A DNA stretch of 40,122 nt from Pseudomonadales bacterium (GTDB lineage Bacteria > Pseudomonadota > Gammaproteobacteria > Pseudomonadales > Pseudohongiellaceae). The stretch is from positions 1 to 40,122 of the forward strand of contig JALEHB010000017.1 of assembly GCA_022763285.1 (NCBI GenBank), written 5' to 3'. The notes under the pieces are model-generated. The model had not been told where the DNA came from. It saw only the letters and a list, made by a program, of their open reading frames with translations, and searched no databases. Shown here in pieces: positions 25,670-35,636 of the stretch; the first letter of the stretch is position 1; the number at the start of each line of letters is the position of its first letter. The position numbers were made by a program, and so were the translations under genes.

Positions 25670-25759
25670 GGAGAGATGGCCGAGTGGCTGAAGGCGCGCC
25701 CCTGCTAAGGGCGTATAGGTTAACACCTATCGAGGGTTCGAATCCCTCTCTCTCCGCCA
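25670..25759 (+). tRNA. tRNA-Ser(GCT)
   Basis: 90 nt including encoded CCA, class II with a long variable arm. The acceptor stem is GGAGAGA/TCTCTCC with discriminator G. The anticodon stem-loop CGCCC-CTGCTAA-GGGCG gives anticodon GCT, reading AGU/AGC. The variable arm is TATAGGTTAACACCTATCG, and the T-arm is GAGGG-TTCGAAT-CCCTC. It is the only intact serine tRNA in the array and lies on the opposite strand to csrA; in E. coli serV is co-oriented with csrA. Confidence 0.97.
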
Positions 25760-25814
25760 CACACAAAAGAGCCCGGCTATGCCGGGCTTTTTTGTGTGTG
25801 GCGGAGAGAGAGGG
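25744..25814. repeat. 34-bp inverted repeat covering the tRNA-Ser 3' end and terminator
   Basis: The 34 nt from 25744 (CCCTCTCTCTCCGCCA and onward) are matched, with a single mismatch, by the reverse complement of 25781-25814. The loop is only TAT. The left arm holds the tRNA T-stem 3' strand, acceptor 3' strand and CCA; the right arm is an inverted copy of these. Confidence 0.9.
25771..25793 (+). terminator. Terminator of tRNA-Ser(GCT)
   Basis: GCCCGGC-TAT-GCCGGGC followed by six T. It is the tip of a larger inverted repeat (25744-25814) that extends down into the tRNA 3' end. Confidence 0.9.
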
Positions 25815-25831
25815 TGAGAGCCCCCTCGCGG

Positions 25832-25944
25832 TTCGAAAGCCGCGTCAGCGGCGCAGACCGCGCGCAGTCCGCGCGGCCCCGAAGGGGTGAGTAATTTGGC
25901 TTAGCCAAATTGCGAATCAATCCCTCTGGAGCGCGCAGCGCTCC
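25832..25944 (+). repeat. Hairpin-string element, copy 2
   Basis: Stems in order are GCCGC/GCGGC, CCGCGCG-CAGTC-CGCGCGG (longer than in other copies), CCCC-GAA-GGGG, AATTTGGC-TTA-GCCAAATT, then GGAGCGC-GCA-GCGCTCC after the T-arm fragment GCGAATCAATCCCTCT. Confidence 0.85.
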
Positions 25945-26035
25945 CAAAAGCACCAACAAGATCCCAACAGAGCCCCATCTCCACTGCCGGGCTTTTTTGT
26001 GTGTGGCGGAGAGAGACGGCTGAGAAACCTCGCGG

Positions 26036-26143
26036 TTCGAAAGCTGCGAAGCAGCGCAGACCGCGCAACGCGCGGCCCCGAAGGGGTGAGTAATTTGGCT
26101 TAGCCAAATTGCGAATCAATCCCTCTGGAGCGCAAAGCGCTCC
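26036..26143 (+). repeat. Hairpin-string element, copy 3
   Basis: Stems are GCTGC-GAA-GCAGC, CCGCGC-AAC-GCGCGG, CCCC-GAA-GGGG, AATTTGGC-TTA-GCCAAATT and GGAGCGC-AAA-GCGCTCC. Confidence 0.85.
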
Positions 26144-26235
26144 CAAAAGCACCAACAAGATCCCAACAGAGCCCCATCTCCACTGCCGGGCTTTTTTGTG
26201 TGTGGCGGAGAGAGAGGGTGAGAGCCCCCTCGCGG

Positions 26236-26347
26236 TTCGAAAGCTGCGAAGCAGCGCAGACCGCGCAAAGCGCGGCCCCGAAGGGGTGAGGATTTTGGCT
26301 TAGCCAAAATGCGAATCAATCCCTCTCTCAGGAGCGCAAAGCGCTCC
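26236..26347 (+). repeat. Hairpin-string element, copy 4
   Basis: As copy 3, but the fourth stem is ATTTTGGC-TTA-GCCAAAAT. The change in its left arm is matched by the complementary change in its right arm. The spacing before the GGAGCGC stem is a little longer. Confidence 0.85.
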
Positions 26348-26428
26348 CAACAACATCACCAAAACCCCAACGACCCAACTCCACCACCAGTCTTTCCAAA
26401 AAACCGCACCAAAAAAAAGCACACCCCC

Positions 26429-26457
26429 AAAAAACAAAAAACCCGACATAAGCCGGG
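26429..26457 (-). terminator. Terminator of csrA
   Basis: On the minus strand CCCGGC-TTAT-GTCGGG (one G-T pair) is followed by TTTTTTGTTTTTT. It lies about 70 nt beyond the csrA stop. Confidence 0.8.
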
Positions 26458-26526
26458 CCTCTGTCCCCGGCCACTTCACAAATTCGGGCCCGGGTCTGAA
26501 AATTCTGTTACCAACAACCACCTGTC

Positions 26527-26721
26527 TCAGTCGCTGCTGTCTGTCTCTTCTTCAGATTTTTCTTTCTGAATCCTCTGATATATCTCTTCCCGGTGTACAG
26601 CTACTTCCTTGGGGGCGTTGACACCAATTCTCACCTGGTTCCCTTTAACACCCAATACTGTCACCGTTACATCATCGCCAACCATCAATGTTTCGCCGAT
26701 CCGGCGTGTCAGTATTAACAT
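26527..26721 (-). CDS. csrA: Carbon storage regulator CsrA
   Basis: 64-residue RNA-binding dimer that binds GGA motifs in leader RNAs and controls translation and stability of many messages. [20 protein letters not shown] and [22 protein letters not shown] are essentially the family consensus, including the RNA-contacting N-terminal strand and the VHREEI helix with its Arg. The C-terminal tail ([13 protein letters not shown]) is acidic and variable, as usual. GGAGG precedes the ATG at 26721. It follows lysC after a 260-nt gap holding its own likely promoter, in the conserved order alaS-lysC-csrA. A terminator lies downstream. Confidence 0.97.
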   Translation of the reverse strand: MLILTRRIGETLMVGDDVTVTVLGVKGNQVRIGVNAPKEVAVHREEIYQRIQKEKSEEETDSSD

Positions 26722-26913
26722 TGAGATCCTCCATTGCTCATTCCTTTGTACATCCCTTCAATCCGACCCTTTAACGGCAAAAAATCGTTCATTGCCGCCC
26801 TCGCTCGGATCAACAAGCGCGTCCGGTGGCCTGCAAGCCCTCCGGCATGCTAATCAAGGCATCAACGCGCCTGACAACCCTGACATCTGCTTTCCGGGCT
26901 GTCATAACACCCT

Positions 26914-26942
26914 AGTATCTGCCCCTGATCTGTCCTTGCCAA
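26914..26942 (-). promoter_or_regulatory. Predicted csrA promoter and GGA-rich leader
   Basis: Minus-strand TTGGCA (26937-26942) and GATACT (26914-26919) are 17 nt apart, 5 of 6 and 4 of 6 matches to consensus. The resulting leader of roughly 185 nt contains about seven GGA trinucleotides, including GGAGGA at the ribosome-binding site, which would suit CsrA autoregulation. Confidence 0.45.
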
Positions 26943-26981
26943 CTGTTTCAGGGGCATAAACCGGGTTAATTTTCTGCCTGA

Positions 26982-28229
26982 CTAGTCTTCAATACTGCGG
27001 GCGGGAGATTCTGGATCACCGAGGTCGAAAGCACTGTGGAGGGCGCGAACCGCCAGTTCCAGGTACTTCTCCTCAATAACCACGGAAATCTTGATCTCGG
27101 AGGTGGTAATAATCTGGATGTTGATTCCTTCATCCGCCAGGGCCTTGAACATCTTGCTGGCAATGCCGGCATGGGAGCGCATACCGACCCCCACCAGGGA
27201 AACCTTGCAAATCCTGGTATCCACATCCACTTCCCGGGCTTTCAGGGAAGCTGCAACATCGGTGATGATTTTGTGGGCTCGATCGCTTTCCGCCCGTTTG
27301 ACGGTAAAACTGATGTCATTACTGCCATCGGCGGCGGCGTTCTGCACGATCACATCCACTTCGATGCCGGCTTCGCTGACCGGCCCTATGACCTTGTAGG
27401 CAATACCAGGTACATCAGGCACCCCGGCAACAGTGAGTTTGGCCTCATCTCGCTCGAAAGCGATTCCGGCGATGGCGGGATCTTCCATATCTGATTCTTC
27501 CTCCAGAGTGATCAATGTCCCTGGTCCGTCTTCGAAACTGGACAGTACGCGCAGGGGAACCTTGTATTTTCCGGCGAACTCGACGGAGCGGATTTGCAGA
27601 ACCTTGGCACCGAGACTGGCCAGCTCCAGCATTTCCTCAAATGTAATACTCGTCAGCAGCCGTGCATCATCCACAACCCGGGGATCGGTGGTATAGACAC
27701 CCTTGACGTCGGTATAGATCTGGCACTCATCGGCTTCCAGCGCCGCCGCCAGGGCCACCGCAGTGGTGTCCGAACCGCCCCGACCCAGGGTGGTGATATT
27801 GCCCTGATCATCGACCCCCTGAAAACCGGCTACCACCACCACATTGCCCTGCTCGAGCTGGGCATGGATGCGGGTACCGTCGATTTCGCGGATTCTGGCC
27901 TTGGTGTGAGAGGTGTCGGTAAGGATTTTCACCTGCCCCCCGGTGAAGGAGCGCGCCGAAAAACCGCGCTTTTCCAGCGCCATACACAACAGGGCAATAG
28001 TGACCTGCTCACCGGTGGACAGCAGGACATCCATTTCCCGCGGCGTGGGCTGGTCCATCATTTCCCGCGCCAGTGCGGTCAGGCGATTGGTTTCACCGCT
28101 CATGGCAGACACCACCACCACGATATCATCGCCCTGCTCCCGGAAGCGGATAATCTTGTCGGCCACTGCCTCGATGCGCTCGACGCTGCCGACAGAAGTG
28201 CCGCCGTATTTTTGTACGATTAAAGCCAT
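26982..28229 (-). CDS. lysC: Aspartate kinase
   Basis: Phosphorylates aspartate, the first step to lysine, threonine, methionine and diaminopimelate; cytoplasmic. 415 residues, the monofunctional type. The N-terminal kinase domain starts [18 protein letters not shown], with LSTGEQVT and [16 protein letters not shown] further on. Two ACT regulatory domains occupy the C-terminal part ([38 protein letters not shown]), implying feedback control by lysine and/or threonine. The frame continues upstream into alaS, but the ATG at 28229 is the family start. Only 13 nt separate it from the alaS stop, so the two are co-transcribed. Confidence 0.96.
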   Translation of the reverse strand: MALIVQKYGGTSVGSVERIEAVADKIIRFREQGDDIVVVVSAMSGETNRLTALAREMMDQPTPREMDVLLSTGEQVTIALLCMALEKRGFSARSFTGGQVKILTDTSHTKARIREIDGTRIHAQLEQGNVVVVAGFQGVDDQGNITTLGRGGSDTTAVALAAALEADECQIYTDVKGVYTTDPRVVDDARLLTSITFEEMLELASLGAKVLQIRSVEFAGKYKVPLRVLSSFEDGPGTLITLEEESDMEDPAIAGIAFERDEAKLTVAGVPDVPGIAYKVIGPVSEAGIEVDVIVQNAAADGSNDISFTVKRAESDRAHKIITDVAASLKAREVDVDTRICKVSLVGVGMRSHAGIASKMFKALADEGINIQIITTSEIKISVVIEEKYLELAVRALHSAFDLGDPESPARSIED

Positions 28230-28242
28230 AGCAAATTCCGTT

Positions 28243-30855
28243 TCAGAGTTTTCCTTCCAGCCAGGGTTTGACACTGTCCAGTGCCGCGCCCACGGCTCCG
28301 GCATCGCTGCCTCCGGCCATGGCCATATCGGGACGGCCACCACCTTTGCCGCCCACTTGCTGGGCAACCATATTCACTAGCTCACCGGCCTTGACGCGGT
28401 CGGTGAGATCCTTGCTGACACCAGCCACCAGAGAGACCTTGTCGCCCTCCACATTGGCCAGGACGATGACAGAACTGCCCAGCTTGTTCTTGAGCTGATC
28501 CACTGTGTCGCGCAGGGCCTTGGAATTAAAGCCCTCCAGGCGTGACACCAGCAGATTGTGGTCACCGATTTTCTCGGCCTGGGAACCCAGGTCATCACCG
28601 GCACTGGAAGCCAGTTTGGCCTTCAGCTGCTGCAATTCCTTCTCCAGTGCCCTGTTGCTGGCAGCCAGTTGTTCAACCTTGTCCGCCACATCTTCAGGGG
28701 AAGACTTGAGAATCCCGGCGGTTCTGCGCAACACCTCTTCTTCCCGGGCAATGACAGCCAGTGCGCCCTGCCCGGTAACAGCCTCGATCCGGCGGACACC
28801 GGCTGAGGTGCCGGTCTCGGCAGTTATCTTGAACAGACCGATATCACCGGTACGATCAACATGGCAGCCGCCACAAAATTCCACCGAGTAATCTCCGCCC
28901 ATGGAAACCACGCGCACTTCATCGCCATACTTTTCGCCGAATAGTGCCAGGGCTCCCTTTTTGCGGGCAGCGTCGATAGGCATGACTTCCTTGCTGACTT
29001 CGCTGTTGGCCAGAATTTGCTGATTGACGATGTTTTCAATCTCTCTCAGCTCCTTCTCGCTGACCGGCGCAGAATGGGAAAAATCAAAACGCAAACGGTC
29101 CGCTGCCACCAGGGAGCCCTTCTGACTGACGTGCTCGCCCAGCACCTTTCTCAGGGCGGCATGCATCAGGTGGGTAGCCGAATGGTTCAGGGTAATGGCG
29201 GCGCGGTCATCCCCGGCCACCCGGGCAGAAACCCGGTCACCTGGCTTCAGACTGCCACTGGCCAACTCGCCCCGGTGCACCATGACATCAGCCTGTTTCT
29301 GGGTATCACGAACCTCGAAGCGGCAGTGCTCGTTTTCCAGTACGCCGTGGTCACCGACCTGACCACCGGACTCGCCATAAAAAGGGGTGGTGTCCAGCAC
29401 TATCAACGCTTCAGTGCCAGCTTCCAGACTGTCCAGCCGCTCATTGCTGAGCGAGAAGATAGCCTCAACAGTGGCCTCGCCTGCCAATTCCTCATAACCG
29501 ATAAAATCGGTGGCAGCATCGGCATCGATGTCCAGTTTTTCCACCGCCGAAAACTGGCTGGCAGCCCGCGCCTGGTCTTTCTGTACGGCCATGGCCGCAT
29601 CGAAACCTTCCATATCAAGGGTCAGGCCATCTTCCCGGGCCACATCGGCGGTCAGATCCACCGGAAAACCATAGGTATCGTAAAGTTTGAAAACGGTTTC
29701 TCCGGGCAACACCTTGCCATCGAGATCGCCGATGGCTTTTTCCAAAATTGCCATGCCGTTTTCCAGGGTTCGGGCAAACTGCTTTTCTTCCTCTTCCAGC
29801 ACTTTTTCAACCTGGGCCTGGCTGGCTTTCAGTTCCGGGTAGGCCTCGCCCATCACATTCACCAGTGACTGCACCAGCTTGTAGAAGAAAATATCTTTCA
29901 CACCCAGCTGGTAGCCATGGCGAACGGCGCGGCGAACGATGCGTCGCAGCACATAGCCGCGCCCTTCATTGGAAGGCAGCACACCATCCACAACCAGAAA
30001 GGCACAGGAGCGAATATGGTCGGCGATAACCCTCAGCGAGGTATTTTCCAGATCAGATTCACCGGTAACGGCAGCGACATCCTTCAGTAGCGCCTGAAAC
30101 AGGTCAATCTCATAATTGCTGTGAACATTCTGCAGCACCGCTGCCAGGCGCTCGAGACCGGCACCGGTATCCACCGATGGCTTCGGCAAGGGCGTTAATT
30201 TGCCTTCGGCCGAACGTTCGTACTGCATGAAAACCAGGTTCCAGATTTCAATATAACGGTCACCATCTTCGTCCGGGCTACCCGGTGGTCCACCCGGTAC
30301 ATCGGGACCATGGTCATAGAAAATCTCGGAACAGGGGCCACAGGGTCCGGTGTCACCCATAGCCCAGAAATTGTCTTTTTCACCCATGCGCGAAAAGCGC
30401 TCGGGGTCCACTTTCATCTCGTCCAGCCAGATGGCTGCTGCCTCATCATCATCCTGAAAAACCGTAACCCAGAGTTTCTCTTCCGGCAGGCCGAATTCCT
30501 TGGTTAACAGCTCCCAGGCAAACTGAATCGCTTCGCGCTTGAAATAATCGCCAAAGGAGAAATTACCCAGCATTTCGAAGAAGGTGTGATGGCGGGCGGT
30601 ATAACCGACATTTTCAAGGTCATTATGCTTGCCCCCTGCCCGCACACAGCGCTGGGAACTGGTGGCCCGGTTGCTGGCGCGCTTCTCGCTGCCAAGAAAG
30701 ACATCCTTGAACTGAACCATGCCCGCATTGGTAAACAGCAGGGTTGGGTCATTGCCAGGCACGAGGGGGCTGCTGGGCACAATCTCATGTCCGCGGGCGG
30801 CGAAGAAATCCAGGAATTTCTGGCGTATTTCGGCGCTGGTCATCACTTGGCTCAT
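28243..30855 (-). CDS. alaS: Alanyl-tRNA synthetase
   Basis: 870 residues, normal length. The class II catalytic core has [15 protein letters not shown] and [20 protein letters not shown] (motifs 1-2), and [14 protein letters not shown] (motif 3). The editing domain shows [12 protein letters not shown] and [13 protein letters not shown], whose His and Cys residues bind zinc and clear mischarged Ser/Gly-tRNA. The C-terminal oligomerisation domain ends [15 protein letters not shown]...[10 protein letters not shown]. The ATG at 30855 has AGGA 6-7 nt upstream; the frame is open further 5' without a better start. It is first in the alaS-lysC pair. Confidence 0.97.
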   Translation of the reverse strand: MSQVMTSAEIRQKFLDFFAARGHEIVPSSPLVPGNDPTLLFTNAGMVQFKDVFLGSEKRASNRATSSQRCVRAGGKHNDLENVGYTARHHTFFEMLGNFSFGDYFKREAIQFAWELLTKEFGLPEEKLWVTVFQDDDEAAAIWLDEMKVDPERFSRMGEKDNFWAMGDTGPCGPCSEIFYDHGPDVPGGPPGSPDEDGDRYIEIWNLVFMQYERSAEGKLTPLPKPSVDTGAGLERLAAVLQNVHSNYEIDLFQALLKDVAAVTGESDLENTSLRVIADHIRSCAFLVVDGVLPSNEGRGYVLRRIVRRAVRHGYQLGVKDIFFYKLVQSLVNVMGEAYPELKASQAQVEKVLEEEEKQFARTLENGMAILEKAIGDLDGKVLPGETVFKLYDTYGFPVDLTADVAREDGLTLDMEGFDAAMAVQKDQARAASQFSAVEKLDIDADAATDFIGYEELAGEATVEAIFSLSNERLDSLEAGTEALIVLDTTPFYGESGGQVGDHGVLENEHCRFEVRDTQKQADVMVHRGELASGSLKPGDRVSARVAGDDRAAITLNHSATHLMHAALRKVLGEHVSQKGSLVAADRLRFDFSHSAPVSEKELREIENIVNQQILANSEVSKEVMPIDAARKKGALALFGEKYGDEVRVVSMGGDYSVEFCGGCHVDRTGDIGLFKITAETGTSAGVRRIEAVTGQGALAVIAREEEVLRRTAGILKSSPEDVADKVEQLAASNRALEKELQQLKAKLASSAGDDLGSQAEKIGDHNLLVSRLEGFNSKALRDTVDQLKNKLGSSVIVLANVEGDKVSLVAGVSKDLTDRVKAGELVNMVAQQVGGKGGGRPDMAMAGGSDAGAVGAALDSVKPWLEGKL

Positions 30856-30972
30856 TTCGAATCCTGATAATCTGACTGAATTTCGAGCCCCGGCACGGGC
30901 AAGGGAATCCGGCCCGGAGCAAATCAAAAAAGCGCACGATTATAGCGTGCAAATGCCTTCAGGTGCAGACCC

Positions 30973-32097
30973 TCAGGGCGATTCGCTGCCTTCTTTTTGC
31001 CCCGCTTCCAGCAGCTTGCTGTCCGGATTCAGGGAAAAATTGCCAAAGGCTTCCTGCTTCGGCACCACCAATTTGCCATCGCGGGACAGAATGATGGCGA
31101 TGGGCCGGGTCTGCGGGAAGTAACTGAGGATGATGGTGATGATGATCAGGAAAGGCACACAGAGGAACATGCCCGGCACTCCCCAGATATAGCCCCAGAG
31201 GGCCAGATTCAGGAGGATGATTATGGGGGACATATTGAAGCGGGAGCCCATCAGCCTCGGCTCGAGGATATTGCCGACACAGATCTGGATGGCGCCGATG
31301 CCCAGGAGTACAACCAGAAACAGGGTATAGCCCTCCGACTGGGCCAGGGCGATCATGGCAGGGAAAATCGTGGCAATGATAGAGCCCACCGTGGGAATAA
31401 AATTGAGCAGGAAAATCAGCAGCCCCCAGACGCCGGCGAAATCCACCCCCAGCAGCCGCATGACGATATAGCTGAGAATGCCGGTCAGGGCACTGGTAAA
31501 CATCTTGATGCCAATATACTTCTGAATATCCCGGCGGATGCGATCGAGAATCTCGTTGACGTCATCTTCCTTGCCCTTGCTGGCCAGAGCAGTGATTTTC
31601 GATTTGAAGTGGTTCTGCTCCAGAAACAGAAAACCAATATAGATGAGAATCAAACCACCGCTGGCGAGAATGCCGGCAAAAGAGGCCGCCACCGAGGTGG
31701 CATAACTGGGAATGTCGATCCAGTCCGTCAGCAATTGCATCAGGTTCATTTCCTGGAACTGCGCCAGATCGACAAAAGGCAGGGCTTCAATCCGGTTGAT
31801 CAGATTGACCTGATAAACCGGTGCCACTTCCAGCACCGCCTGCACCCGGCCACTGAGGAAATTGATCAACGCCCAGACCAGAAACAAAAAGGTGAAAACC
31901 GAAGCCACAAGACAGAGCGGGAACGGCAAATTGTACTCGCCCAGCCGGATGGCAGCGAAGGCGGCTGCCAGGGTATTGATCAGATACCAGAAGGCTATGG
32001 CAATCACCAGGGGCAACAGCAGCGCCTCGCCAACGATCAACAGATAGAAAACGAGCACGACAAACAGGGCTGAGGCAGTGAAATTAAGGACTTTCAT
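30973..32097 (-). CDS. AI-2E (PerM/UPF0118) family membrane protein
   Basis: 374-residue polytopic inner-membrane protein with about seven to eight hydrophobic segments. It begins LFVVLVFYLLIVGEALLLPLVIAIAFWYLI, and the family core includes GVDFAGVWGLLIFLLNFIPTVGSIIATIFP and LEPRLMGSRFNMSPIIILL, with WGYIWGVPGMFLCVPFLIII near the C-terminus. Members have been linked to autoinducer-2 export, Na+/H+ antiport or permease activity; sequence does not tell which. The 118-nt gap to alaS and shared strand leave co-transcription possible. It is divergent from the kinase operon, with a 185-nt intergenic region. The start lacks a strong Shine-Dalgarno sequence. Confidence 0.9.
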   Translation of the reverse strand: MKVLNFTASALFVVLVFYLLIVGEALLLPLVIAIAFWYLINTLAAAFAAIRLGEYNLPFPLCLVASVFTFLFLVWALINFLSGRVQAVLEVAPVYQVNLINRIEALPFVDLAQFQEMNLMQLLTDWIDIPSYATSVAASFAGILASGGLILIYIGFLFLEQNHFKSKITALASKGKEDDVNEILDRIRRDIQKYIGIKMFTSALTGILSYIVMRLLGVDFAGVWGLLIFLLNFIPTVGSIIATIFPAMIALAQSEGYTLFLVVLLGIGAIQICVGNILEPRLMGSRFNMSPIIILLNLALWGYIWGVPGMFLCVPFLIIITIILSYFPQTRPIAIILSRDGKLVVPKQEAFGNFSLNPDSKLLEAGQKEGSESP

Positions 32098-32282
32098 CTT
32101 CTGAAAATGCTAGCCAGTTCGCGCTTTTGCACACCTGTAAAATTTTTTTACACCCCGACCGGGGTTTTGCGAAGAATATCACATATTTAGCAAGCACCAC
32201 TCATTTAGTCTACTGCTTGGGTCAGTTTAGAAACGGCCTGTCGTAATAAGGAATGCAGTAAAGCAGTAATGAAGTGAGAACC

Positions 32283-34139
<1,857 letters not shown>

Positions 34140-34891
34140 CACTGGCATTCGTCGCCAGCACAACGAAGATCATATTGGCTACAACCAGGACCTGGGCATT
34201 GCAGTATTGGCCGACGGCATGGGTGGCCACCAATCCGGTGAGATCGCCTCCCATATGGCTGTGGAATCGGTGCTGGAAAGCCTCAAATCCATGGCCAATG
34301 GCGATGCCTCCGGAGCGATAACCAGTTCTCAGTTATTGGAATTTGTCTCCAATACAATTTCTGACAGTAATAGTCTGATATTCAATGCTGCCGAACAGCT
34401 CGAACAGCATCGGGGCATGGGCACCACACTGGTAGCCACCATGATTCAGGGTGGTCGCCTGTATGCTGGCCATGTTGGTGACTCCCGGCTATATTTGTAT
34501 AGGAATCAGTCGCTTAGCAGAGTTACGAAAGACCACAGCCTGGTTCAGGATCTGGTGGATCGCGGCTTTTACACAGAAGAGGAAGCCCGGGTTGCCAGTG
34601 TTGGGCATATCGTCACCCGGGCACTGGGCACCAAGCCCGAAGTGGAAGTGGATACCCTGGAAAAGGATCTGGAACCGGGCGATGTACTACTGCTCTGCTC
34701 CGACGGCCTGTCGGATATGGTGGCAGATTGGCATATCGAGGAAATGCTGCGCGAAGGCGAAGGTGAATTGGAACAAACGGCCCAGAGACTAGTGGACCAG
34801 TCCAACAGGAATGGCGGCAAGGACAATATTTCGGTGATACTGATCCAGGTCAGCAGACCGACTGCAGAGACGGATCAGAGGTGAGTTAGCA

Positions 34892-35593
34892 ATGCCAGGC
34901 AAACTAGAGTTCAGTTTTAATTCCAGCAAACTCGGCGAGTTTATTCTCGACAAGGAAGTCATGACCATCGGCCGCAAGGAAGACAATGACATCCGTATCG
35001 AAAACCTGGCAGTGAGCGGTCATCACGCCAAATTGCTGACCATCTTCGAGGACTCCTTCCTGGAAGACCTGGACAGCACCAATGGCACCTTCGTCAATGG
35101 CAAACCCATCGACAAACACCCTCTGCGCAACGGTGATGTCATCACCATCGGTAAACACGAACTGCGTTATGTCAATGAAGCAACCGGTGTCGGCGAAGAC
35201 GAGGACAAAACCGTTCTGATTCGCAAGAAACCGGAACAGCCTGCTTACTCGGCCGCTCCGGCAGCGACGGACAACAGCATTGATTTTGAATCATCCGACA
35301 AATCCCAGACCCCTGCCCTGGAAGCGGCCAAGCTGCAGATTCTCAATGGCTCAGGTGCCGGCAAGGAATTGCCCCTGGTGAAACCTTCGGTAAAACTGGG
35401 TCGCTCCGGAGCAGAAGTGGTGCAGATCAATCGCCGCCCGGATGGTCACTTTATTGTCTGCCTGGATTCCCCCAACAGCGAATCCCAGCCCAAGGTCAAC
35501 GGTGAGGCCATCGGTTCCCGCGCCGTCAAGCTCGAGAACCATGACGTCATCGAAATCAATCGCCTGAAGATTGAGTATTATCTGGAAGGCTGA
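34892..35593 (+). CDS. Double FHA-domain protein
   Basis: 233 residues. Residues 4-95 form a canonical phosphothreonine-binding FHA domain: TIGRKEDNDI (25-34, with R28), SGHHAKL (42-48) and DSTNGTFVNG (61-70). A linker rich in Ala, Ser and acidic residues follows. Residues about 147-233 look like a second FHA fold (KLGRSGAEVVQI, KVNGEAI, HDVIEINRLKIEYY), but the Ser/His positions for phosphopeptide contact are less clear. Third in a kinase-phosphatase-FHA operon, it is the likely phospho-dependent adaptor or substrate. Such trios occur in type VI secretion loci, but no secretion genes are present here, so the output is unknown. Confidence 0.88.
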   Translation: MPGKLEFSFNSSKLGEFILDKEVMTIGRKEDNDIRIENLAVSGHHAKLLTIFEDSFLEDLDSTNGTFVNGKPIDKHPLRNGDVITIGKHELRYVNEATGVGEDEDKTVLIRKKPEQPAYSAAPAATDNSIDFESSDKSQTPALEAAKLQILNGSGAGKELPLVKPSVKLGRSGAEVVQINRRPDGHFIVCLDSPNSESQPKVNGEAIGSRAVKLENHDVIEINRLKIEYYLEG

Positions 35594-35636
35594 GAAGAAA
35601 GCCGGCCGCCAGGCTCAGCGCCGCGCTGACAATCAA

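Larger units (their letters stand above)
25781..26380. repeat. Three tandem units of about 200 bp downstream of tRNA-Ser
   Basis: Units start at 25781, 25986 and 26185 (spacings 205 and 199 bp), each with GCCGGGCTTTTTTGTGTGTG. Each then has an inverted tRNA-Ser acceptor and T-stem 3' end (GGCGGAGAGAG...), a T-loop segment GCGGTTCGAA, the hairpin string, and GCGAATCAATCCCTCT. The first two units also share the spacer CACCAACAAGATCCC. The third unit diverges after its GGAGCGC stem, about 26347. No protein-coding gene is supported between 25760 and 26526. Confidence 0.88.

Noticed and set aside
25684-26319. Several 60-90-codon frames on both strands in the repeat array
   Set aside because: They are translations of the tRNA and hairpin repeats, repeat with the units, and lack ribosome-binding sites.
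25781-26347. CRISPR array
   Set aside because: Only three or four units of about 200 bp, with complex internal hairpins and near-identical spacers; no cas genes.
30997-32073. 358-codon plus-strand frame across the AI-2E family gene
   Set aside because: Composition is rich in His, Gln and Asp, typical of the mirror image of a hydrophobic membrane protein.
32154-32170. CCCC-GACC-GGGG followed by TTTT as a terminator
   Set aside because: The stem is only four base pairs and it lies between divergent genes, where no transcript should end.
35615-35629. TCAGCG-CCG-CGCTGA hairpin between the FHA and serine hydrolase genes as a bidirectional terminator
   Set aside because: Only a 6-bp stem with no T tract on either side.
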